Shown here piece after piece: positions 6,448-10,709 of a DNA stretch of 11,973 nucleotides (position 1 is its first letter; each line of letters begins with the position of its first letter). The notes under the pieces are model-generated. The model was not told where the DNA came from. It saw nothing but the letters and a program-made list of their open reading frames with translations, and made no database searches. Origin of the DNA: Parcubacteria group bacterium SW_6_46_9 (lineage in GTDB: Bacteria > Patescibacteriota > Minisyncoccia > Phycocordibacterales > SW-6-46-9); NCBI GenBank assembly GCA_003022255.1, contig PXPA01000061.1:1-11973 (forward strand), written 5' to 3'. Position numbers and translations under genes: made by a program.

Positions 6448-6493
6448 AAAAAAGACGCCACCCGGAGAAGTGCTGGTGGGAGCGGGTGACGCC
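6448..6493 (-). terminator. Rho-independent terminator, minus strand
   Basis: Read on the minus strand, GGCGTCACCCG (6483-6493) pairs with CGGGTGGCGTC (6454-6464) over 11 positions using two G-U pairs, followed by TTTTTT (6448-6453). On the plus strand those G-U pairs would be A-C mismatches, so the element is built for minus-strand transcripts. The only plausible client is the tRNA-like transcript starting near 6716. Confidence 0.75.
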
Positions 6494-6546
6494 TGGGGTA
6501 GATGTGAATATTCAAGAGAGATCAACACCGCTTGCGTGCGGCTGCG

Positions 6547-6623
6547 TGGGTCCGGAGGGGCTCGAACCCTCGACCCTGGTGATAGCAGAGCCTGTCTTTG
6601 CCGAACGATCGGCGCACGGACCC
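6547..6623 (-). tRNA. Aberrant tRNA or tRNA-like domain, isotype uncertain
   Basis: The acceptor stem GGGTCCG/CGGACCC (7 bp, discriminator A) and the T arm GAGGG-TTCGAGC-CCCTC are perfect. The rest is abnormal. The D arm is a 5-bp stem GCCGA/TCGGC with a 4-base loop and no GG pair. About nine unpaired bases follow. The only well-paired anticodon stem (CTCTG/CAGGG) holds the loop CTATCAC, read as anticodon ATC (Asp), and leaves just two variable bases. Reading with a normal variable loop instead gives CTGCTAT (GCT, Ser) but a stem that does not pair. It could be a decaying tRNA, a tRNA mimic, or one of the unconventional cloverleaf tRNAs. Confidence 0.4.
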
Positions 6624-6652
6624 AGTGGCCCGACCCCTCAACGCATGCCAAC

Positions 6653-6687
6653 AACCCCGTAATCCCATGGAACCCGTAATTACATGG
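6653..6687. repeat. Two-copy tandem repeat in the leader of the tRNA-like transcript
   Basis: AACCCCGTAATCCCATGG (6653-6670) is followed directly by AACCCGTAATTACATGG (6671-6687): one base shorter, otherwise differing at two positions. Each can pair with neighbouring CCCGT or CATGG, so alternative leader hairpins are possible in the minus-strand RNA. Confidence 0.6.
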
Positions 6688-6722
6688 ACGGGAAGAAAAC
6701 GCCGAGGAGCCGAGCCAAAGTT

Positions 6723-6750
6723 ATTTTATCTGAATACCAAATTTTGTCAA
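6723..6750 (-). promoter_or_regulatory. Strong minus-strand promoter of the tRNA-like transcript
   Basis: On the minus strand a perfect TTGACA (6745-6750) stands 16 bases before TAAAAT (6723-6728), one base off consensus. This is one of the best promoters in the window. Predicted start near 6716, with the tRNA-like domain about 93 bases downstream. Confidence 0.65.
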
Positions 6751-6810
6751 TTAGTATCTGGACAGGCTTTCATCGACTGAAGCATCAATGGAAGTAATTT
6801 TACATTATCA

Positions 6811-6912
6811 CGCCTTCGCAAGCTCTAGCGGACTGTGTCCGCTGTAGCTCGCTTCGGCGAGCGAAGGTGGAGGGGGTGGGATTCCCTCCAGTCAGCCGCC
6901 TGACGGCGGCTG
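6811..6912. repeat. Hairpin cluster with a tRNA-Ser-like 3' fragment
   Basis: CCTTCGC (6813-6819) pairs with GCGAAGG (6861-6867) around two hairpins, AGCGGAC/GTCCGCT (6827-6843) and GCTCGC-TTCG-GCGAGC (6847-6862), giving a compact branched unit. Directly next to it, GGAGGGGGTGGGATT (6869-6883) is the exact reverse complement of the last 15 bases of the tRNA-Ser acceptor/T-arm strand at 7362-7376. It is followed by CAGCCGCC/GGCGGCTG (6893-6912), placed like a class II variable arm. On the minus strand this looks like the eroded 3' half of a tRNA-Ser-type gene; no complete cloverleaf can be built. Confidence 0.5.
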
Positions 6913-7118
6913 CTTTAGAGCCGGCCCTCGCCGTCTTCGCCTTCTCGCTTCGCCCCTCACATGGACCATTGATGGGTACCAAGCTGTAAAATTTCTCATC
7001 AAAGTTATGTAACCAGCCCATGTGTGGGGCTTCGCTCAGAATTCAGAAATCACTCCGAGCTTCAAATCCGTTGTACATACATAAATGCATGTACTCCCCG
7101 CCTCCCCGTACTACTTTG
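6913..7118. other. Intergenic remnant between the hairpin cluster and tRNA-Glu
   Basis: No gene is supported. On the minus strand, bases 6913-6965 continue the eroded tRNA-like unit: a possible anticodon arm CGGCT-CTAAAGC-AGCCG spans 6898-6923 only imperfectly because it competes with the 6893-6912 hairpin. Bases 6966-7118 show no clear signal. Confidence 0.3.
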
Positions 7119-7192
7119 CGACCTCGACGGGATTTGAACCCGTATTTCTAGGATGAAAACCTAGCGTCCTAACCAGATTAGACGACGAGGCC
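7119..7192 (-). tRNA. tRNA-Glu (anticodon TTC)
   Basis: Full cloverleaf on the minus strand: acceptor GGCCTCG/CGAGGTC with one G-U pair, D stem GTCT/GGAC with GG in the loop, anticodon stem CTAGG/CCTAG with loop TTTTCAT (anticodon TTC), T stem ACGGG/CCCGT with TTCAAAT, discriminator G, and no encoded CCA. It is transcribed away from tRNA-Ser; a hairpin followed by a T-run stands 10 bases before its 5' end. Confidence 0.96.
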
Positions 7193-7201
7193 AAACGATA
7201 T

Positions 7202-7224
7202 AAAAACCCGCTTTTTCCAGCGGG
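7202..7224 (-). terminator. Terminator-like hairpin between a promoter and tRNA-Glu
   Basis: On the minus strand CCCGCT (7219-7224), a 6-base loop and AGCGGG (7207-7212) are followed by TTTTT (7202-7206). It begins almost exactly where the TATAAT at 7231-7236 would start transcription, and it precedes tRNA-Glu. It may be an attenuating leader hairpin or a processing signal. There is no upstream minus-strand gene for it to terminate. Confidence 0.55.
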
Positions 7225-7230
7225 AGTAAT

Positions 7231-7259
7231 ATTATACCAATTTTTGAGCGTCTAGCAAA
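7231..7259 (-). promoter_or_regulatory. Candidate tRNA-Glu promoter
   Basis: A consensus TATAAT on the minus strand (7231-7236) has TTTGCT (7254-7259) 17 bases upstream. It overlaps the divergent tRNA-Ser promoter, so the two tRNAs probably share a bidirectional control region. Confidence 0.5.
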
Positions 7260-7272
7260 GTAATGCTACCAT
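7244..7272 (+). promoter_or_regulatory. Candidate tRNA-Ser promoter
   Basis: TTGAGC (7244-7249) and TACCAT (7267-7272) are 17 bases apart, with a predicted start about 11 bases before the tRNA at 7291. Confidence 0.5.
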
Positions 7273-7290
7273 TAGTAGAGAAATAACGGT

Positions 7291-7377
7291 GGAGGGGTGG
7301 CAGAGTCTGGTTTATTGCGCGGCACTCGAAATGCCGTGTCCCCTTCGGGACCGTGGGTTCAAATCCCACCCCCTCCG
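7291..7377 (+). tRNA. tRNA-Ser (anticodon CGA)
   Basis: An 87-base class II tRNA: acceptor GGAGGGG/CCCCTCC, D stem GCAG/TTGC with GG in the loop, anticodon stem CGGCA/TGCCG with loop CTCGAAA (anticodon CGA, reading UCG), long variable arm GTCCC-CTTC-GGGAC, T stem GTGGG/CCCAC with TTCAAAT, discriminator G, no encoded CCA. Its 3' end shares 15 bases with the relic at 6869-6883. Confidence 0.96.
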
Positions 7378-7457
7378 CAGTAAACCAGTCTCGTGGCTTT
7401 CGCAAAGTTACAAAATTTACTAACCCCGTGAGTATAAAAATGTTACTTCCGGCAGGA

Positions 7458-7515
7458 CACTCTGTGGTACAAGCTTAGAGTTCATTCTTTAATGCACTCT
7501 GTGCTACTAGTTCAT
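7458..7515 (+). repeat. Imperfect direct repeat upstream of the cyclodipeptide synthase-like gene
   Basis: CACTCTGTG-G/C-TAC occurs at 7458-7470 and 7495-7507 (12 of 13 identical), each followed by AGTTCAT (7479-7485 and 7509-7515). The second AGTTCAT runs into the -35 box of the candidate promoter. Such a placement fits an operator or activator site, but a small duplication of promoter DNA would look the same. Confidence 0.5.
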
Positions 7516-7539
7516 ACCACCATACAGTTTTGCTACACT
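7511..7539 (+). promoter_or_regulatory. Promoter of the cyclodipeptide synthase-like gene, leaderless arrangement
   Basis: TTCATA (7511-7516) and TACACT (7534-7539) are 17 bases apart. Transcription would start near 7546, on top of the two consecutive ATG codons at 7544 and 7547. No Shine-Dalgarno is present. Confidence 0.5.
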
Positions 7540-7543
7540 GTAG

Positions 7544-8281
7544 ATGATGCCAAAACCAGATAAATTCTTTGATTTCAACCAGTTACCACAAGAAGAGGGT
7601 CTGTTAGTTCTGCCGATATCGCTAAGTAAAACTTCCAACATACAAGACCCGAAACATTGCGTGTCTTACCTAAAGCACTTTTATGACAAGATAAGTCGCA
7701 CTGAAGGAATTGGCGTGGTATTTGTTTACAGCGATTACTTATATCTGCTTACTCCAAAAGAAGATACTAGCACGTTGCATGATCGCCATCTAAACCAAAT
7801 GTCTGCTCACCGGAAGGGTGTCCACAACGAGATAGACAAAACGCATATGGTGCCACAGGCAATGACCTTTCTCACATGGGGTCAGATGGTTACCGAAAAC
7901 CCCGACTTCATGCACCAACTTGATGAAATCACGCAGTGTTACAAAGAAGATAAAAAGCTGCAAACACTTTTAAGCCAGGACGCAAAGGATAATCAGATCA
8001 CAATCAACCAAAGACAGTTTATACTTGAAGAAGCCTTGTTCTGTTATCTACTCAACACTGCCAATCTAAGCCTGCCCAATAATTTTGTAAAACACCCACA
8101 ATGGGTACTGCAGTGTTATCCCGGTCCACCATTACAATCAGAGACATACATATTCCAAAAAGATCCGCTGGAACTGAAAGGGTCACAAAATTGCTTTGAA
8201 GAAAACTACTATGATCTCAAAGAAAAGCTTTTGTACGAATACAAAAATATCGACTTAGATAACTTTCCCTCGCATGTGTAA
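7544..8281 (+). CDS. tRNA-dependent cyclodipeptide synthase-like protein (XYP type)
   Basis: The product has 245 residues. Cyclodipeptide synthases use a class I synthetase-like fold to join two amino acids taken from aminoacyl-tRNAs into a cyclic dipeptide. By eye the chain aligns with AlbC throughout its second half. LPISLSK (residues 23-29) matches the GIS loop carrying catalytic Ser37, giving Ser26 here. FLTWGQMVTENPDF (109-122) matches the segment RSLSELQETPEY, followed by a helical KEDKKLQTLL region. QFILEEALF (158-166) matches the Tyr178/Glu182 helix, giving Phe159 and Glu163. VLQCYPGPPL (188-197) matches VLCYH, so Tyr192-Pro193 with Lys29 place it in the XYP rather than NYH subgroup. 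The Tyr-to-Phe change at a key position is unusual. The product cannot be predicted. Either of two adjacent ATGs (7544, 7547) may start it. A DUF3750-like gene follows after 5 bases. Confidence 0.65.
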   Translation: MMPKPDKFFDFNQLPQEEGLLVLPISLSKTSNIQDPKHCVSYLKHFYDKISRTEGIGVVFVYSDYLYLLTPKEDTSTLHDRHLNQMSAHRKGVHNEIDKTHMVPQAMTFLTWGQMVTENPDFMHQLDEITQCYKEDKKLQTLLSQDAKDNQITINQRQFILEEALFCYLLNTANLSLPNNFVKHPQWVLQCYPGPPLQSETYIFQKDPLELKGSQNCFEENYYDLKEKLLYEYKNIDLDNFPSHV

Positions 8282-8286
8282 AGTTG

Positions 8287-8764
8287 ATGCGCTACATTGT
8301 TATTCTGACCGCTATGGATTCATCAGTAAATAGCAATAAGCGCCAAGTATTTCTTTGCTCATCTCTGGCGATCATGCCTTTTAGTATCGCTTGTCATCCG
8401 TGGTTTGTGGTAAATAAAAAAGGAGATGTCAGCCGGTGGGAGGTACTGACACTGCCCGACCAAACAGATACAAGTTGGGACCATATTCACAAAGATGCCT
8501 TTCCGTCCTTTCAGGGGATTAGAGTACTTCCCTTCCCGCCTCCGGTGGCACTGGCCAGCTCGTATTCACAGTAAAGCAAGCGGTGAGTTGGCTAAGAATA
8601 TAATAGCCACAATCAAAACGTCGCCAGACAGCTATCCGTACCGCGATCAGTACAAATTACTTGGCCCCAACAGCAACACCTACGCTCAGTGGATCCTCGA
8701 CCGGCATCCTGAGTTTGCTGCCACACTTCCCGGAAATGCAATTGGAAAACGCTTTCAACAGTAA
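8287..8764 (+). pseudogene. DUF3750-like gene split by a frameshift
   Basis: Two overlapping frames together make one protein. The first frame (ATG 8287 to TAA 8574) gives IACHPWFVVNKKGDVSRWEV, the family's His-Pro-Trp start, and continues to about codon GIRVLPF. The second frame, one base over, becomes sensible from about 8530 (RIHSKASGELAKNI, YPYRDQY) and runs to TAA 8764 with GPNSNTYAQWILD and LPGNAIGK, the signature of DUF3750, whose function is unknown. The switch lies around 8515-8550 in a C-rich stretch (cttcccttcccgcctcc), and one extra base there would explain it. It could be real inactivation, a programmed +1 shift, or a sequencing/assembly indel. It begins 5 bases after the CDPS-like stop, so the two are probably co-transcribed. 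TTG 8284 is an alternative start. Confidence 0.65.
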
Positions 8765-8806
8765 GTATCTAAGGATTTTACGCGGCTAATGTATCAGTTT
8801 TCCAAT

Positions 8807-8848
8807 AAAAAACCGCCCGCAACCCGAATGAAACCAGGTTACGAGCGG
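8807..8848 (-). terminator. Rho-independent terminator, minus strand
   Basis: On the minus strand CCGCTCGTAACC (8837-8848) pairs with GGTTGCGGGCGG (8813-8824) over 12 positions with two G-U pairs, followed by TTTTTT (8807-8812). Those pairs would be mismatches on the other strand. It ends the 8870-9634 gene. Confidence 0.8.
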
Positions 8849-8869
8849 ATAGGGCGTGAACGCCGGGTG

Positions 8870-9634
8870 CTAACGCTGGCAGTGTGTCTTGCCAGCTTGC
8901 CGTAAGGCAACGTTCGCCTTCCGGCCGTTGGTTGTAAAAATCCCCCGAAAGCACCCCGGAGAACTCTTCTTTAGTTGAAACTGACCGGATCCGCCGGAAA
9001 CATTCCCGGCAGCACTCGTACGGAAGTCACCGGTCAGGTTTCTACTGCTGACACGAGCCCGCATAACTGTTCGCCCGCTTGTGCCGGACGAGCTCCATTC
9101 GTAAGTAATGCGAGCCGTCTTCTTAGATTTCACATTAACCGACACGGACAGCCCAGCCTTACCCGAATTTGGGGTAACTATTTCCCAGTTACCCGTTTTT
9201 AGCTCCATCGCTGGTGCAGCAAACTTCCAGCTCTCTGGAGCGTTAACCGACTCGAGGACCCGGTTGACATTAACCGAGTACTTCTGACCGATGAAAAGGC
9301 CTATCAACGCAATCAGTATCGTCGTACCGATGATGTAAGACATCCAACTCAGCACATCAAAAGGTGCCTGATTGCCGGCCAAAACAAATGCGATCCCGAG
9401 AAGTAGCGGTGCTATCTGCCACCACATAGGAGCACCGCTAACCACAGTCATGAGTCCTGCCAGCCATACAGCAAGTACTCCAGTCAGTGGGCCAAGGAAG
9501 CCATTGTAAGTTAGCACAATCGCCCCGAGAGCCAACGACGCCATCAAAAAGATGCCAAACCAGCCCATTCCGATGATTCCGATCGTTGCAATGAGTGAGA
9601 GAGAGCCAATTCCTACCACCTGTTGTCGATTCAT
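8870..9634 (-). CDS. Membrane protein with five predicted helices and a basic extracytoplasmic tail
   Basis: The product has 254 residues and no family that I recognise. About five hydrophobic segments span residues 6-23, 24-43, 47-66, 72-87 and 97-116, rich in Ile, Leu and Gly with several Trp. From residue 120 a soluble tail of some 135 residues follows, with short alternating hydrophobic stretches (SVSVNV, ARITYEW) typical of beta strands and a Ser/Gly/Arg/Lys-rich end. With an odd number of helices the N- and C-termini should lie on opposite sides of the membrane. ATG 9634 follows a stop-rich region and has no Shine-Dalgarno. The gene is followed by a strong terminator and preceded, 154 bases upstream on the same strand, by another membrane-anchored protein, so the two may act at the cell surface together. 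Confidence 0.75.
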   Translation of the reverse strand: MNRQQVVGIGSLSLIATIGIIGMGWFGIFLMASLALGAIVLTYNGFLGPLTGVLAVWLAGLMTVVSGAPMWWQIAPLLLGIAFVLAGNQAPFDVLSWMSYIIGTTILIALIGLFIGQKYSVNVNRVLESVNAPESWKFAAPAMELKTGNWEIVTPNSGKAGLSVSVNVKSKKTARITYEWSSSGTSGRTVMRARVSSRNLTGDFRTSAAGNVSGGSGQFQLKKSSPGCFRGIFTTNGRKANVALRQAGKTHCQR

Positions 9635-9788
9635 GTCTCTGAGTTAGCATCAATGGAAACATTGCGAACATGCGAACAAATCTATTTTTATTTAATCATA
9701 ATGAAAACTTTTGTCAAGCCATTATCTATACTCACCTCACTTACCTTTTGGGGTGTGCATTTTTGACTTTTACACTCTAACCTTTTAC
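9635..9788. other. Spacer between the two minus-strand membrane-protein genes
   Basis: No gene is supported. It contains a short tandem GCGAACAT / GCGAACAA (9664-9680) just before the 9634 start, and pyrimidine-rich stretches (tctatactcacctcac, taaccttttacctac) similar to the tract upstream of ftsZ. Confidence 0.35.
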
Positions 9789-10652
9789 CTACTGAAAAGA
9801 ACACACCTGCACACACTGCTCAGTGCAAAAGTCGGCGTCCGGATCATGCCGGCAGGCAGACGCACACGAATTGTAGGTTCCGCCCCGACTTTCACACCAA
9901 ACCTTACGAACGCCCTCGCACTCATTGTACTGGCTTAACCAATCACCACCGGCGTCGCGGCAGGCCTGCACGGCGGTTTTACTGCTTTGGTCGGCTTGTT
10001 GATTGTCGTCCGGCTGGCGATTGTCATTTTCATTCCCCGCCTCAGCACCGGCACCGTTTTGTAGCTGGGCAGTTTTTGTTATCGTCTCAAATTGATCGAT
10101 AAACTCAGCGGAGTTCGGTCCGGATACGGTAAAGTTTGCAACCAGGCTCAGCCCGGACTGTTCGGTTGGCAACACATAGTACACTGTTTCCGACCCAAGC
10201 ATATTTTGCAGACGAAACGAATAACCGGTTTTTCCGGCAAACGTCGCCGGTGACGTACTGGCAATTACCTGTTGCGGCGTCGACGACCGATCAGCAAAAA
10301 CCCGTTCAGCAGTGTCAGCTAACCCACTCGCTTCCTTTTCGACTGCCTGCAGATAACCGGTGATCCCGTCAGTGACCTCAGTATTTGGTTCGTTGTTTGG
10401 ACCAAGGATTTGCACTTTAGCTCGGCCGGCCTCGGTAGAAACAGACGCTTCCGGTGGGTGTGAGAATTTGATCCCGGCAAACTCACTATCAATCCATGAA
10501 TCTCGTTCACTTGTTGAGGAAGTGGCTTTTTCCGTTGTTGTCGCCTGCATTGATTCGCCATCTTTGACCTGATCTCCTGTCCCCCACACAACCAATCCAA
10601 TAGTTACAAGTACTATAAGTAAAACCGAAACAACGACTGATGTGTTATTCAT
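9789..10652 (-). CDS. Membrane-anchored extracytoplasmic protein with C-terminal eight-cysteine domain
   Basis: The product has 287 residues and no named family that I can assign. One hydrophobic segment (residues 5-24) serves as signal anchor; there is no lipobox cysteine. A Thr/Ser/Glu-rich stalk (about 36-50) leads to a globular region (about 52-195) starting WIDSEFAGIKFSHPP, which resembles the small folds found in many bacterial surface proteins. An Asn/Gln/Asp-rich linker follows (about 198-222). The last 58 residues contain eight cysteines spaced as in CRDAGGDW, YNECEG, WCESRGG, NSCASAC, DFCTEQC and QVCSF. In an exported domain these would form disulfides. It is divergent from tsaD and shares a narrow intergenic region with it. 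No Shine-Dalgarno is visible before ATG 10652. Confidence 0.8.
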   Translation of the reverse strand: MNNTSVVVSVLLIVLVTIGLVVWGTGDQVKDGESMQATTTEKATSSTSERDSWIDSEFAGIKFSHPPEASVSTEAGRAKVQILGPNNEPNTEVTDGITGYLQAVEKEASGLADTAERVFADRSSTPQQVIASTSPATFAGKTGYSFRLQNMLGSETVYYVLPTEQSGLSLVANFTVSGPNSAEFIDQFETITKTAQLQNGAGAEAGNENDNRQPDDNQQADQSSKTAVQACRDAGGDWLSQYNECEGVRKVWCESRGGTYNSCASACRHDPDADFCTEQCVQVCSFQ

Positions 10653-10699
10653 AATGTGTAGTAAGTATTAGTCCAGTAAACCAGAAACTGTAATGATAT

Positions 10700-10705
10700 T
10701 ATAAT
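10700..10705 (+). promoter_or_regulatory. Consensus -10 box that decides the tsaD start
   Basis: TATAAT occupies 10700-10705 and overlaps an in-frame ATG at 10704, which therefore cannot lie on the transcript. Transcription would start near 10711-10712, at the next ATG (10710), giving a leaderless message. No clear -35 box is seen. Confidence 0.55.
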
Positions 10706-10709
10706 GGAT

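Larger units (their letters stand above)
6448..6716 (-). ncRNA. Candidate structured RNA of about 270 nt carrying a tRNA-like domain
   Basis: A near-consensus promoter (6723-6750) and a strong terminator (6448-6493), both on the minus strand, frame a transcript with no convincing protein. In order it contains a GC-rich leader with a 17-18 base tandem duplication (6653-6687), a 77-base tRNA-like domain (6547-6623), a small hairpin CCGC-ACGCAA-GCGG just after the acceptor end, and the terminator. I checked for the hallmark sequences of 4.5S/SRP RNA (GGAAGGAAGCAGCC-type loop), RNase P RNA (GAGGAAAGTCC) and tmRNA (a coding tag and a long acceptor-closed insert), and see none. It may be a pseudo-tRNA transcript or an unrecognised RNA class. 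Confidence 0.5.

Noticed and set aside
6346..6679. Overlapping reading frames on both strands around 6346-6679
   Set aside because: They cross the terminator and the tRNA-like domain; the apparent protein is a translation of structured RNA sequence.
6448..6716. tmRNA, SRP RNA or RNase P RNA as identity of the minus-strand RNA
   Set aside because: No tag-coding frame ending in a stop, no GGAAGGAAGCAGCC-type loop, no GAGGAAAGTCC core, and the acceptor stem closes only about 62 bases.
6800..7021. Minus-strand frame of 73 codons
   Set aside because: It reads through a hairpin cluster and a tRNA-Ser-like fragment; the peptide (GGNPTPST type) is what a tRNA 3' half gives when translated.
10704..10709. 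ATG 10704 as start of tsaD
   Set aside because: It overlaps the TATAAT box, and family homology starts exactly at the next ATG, 10710.
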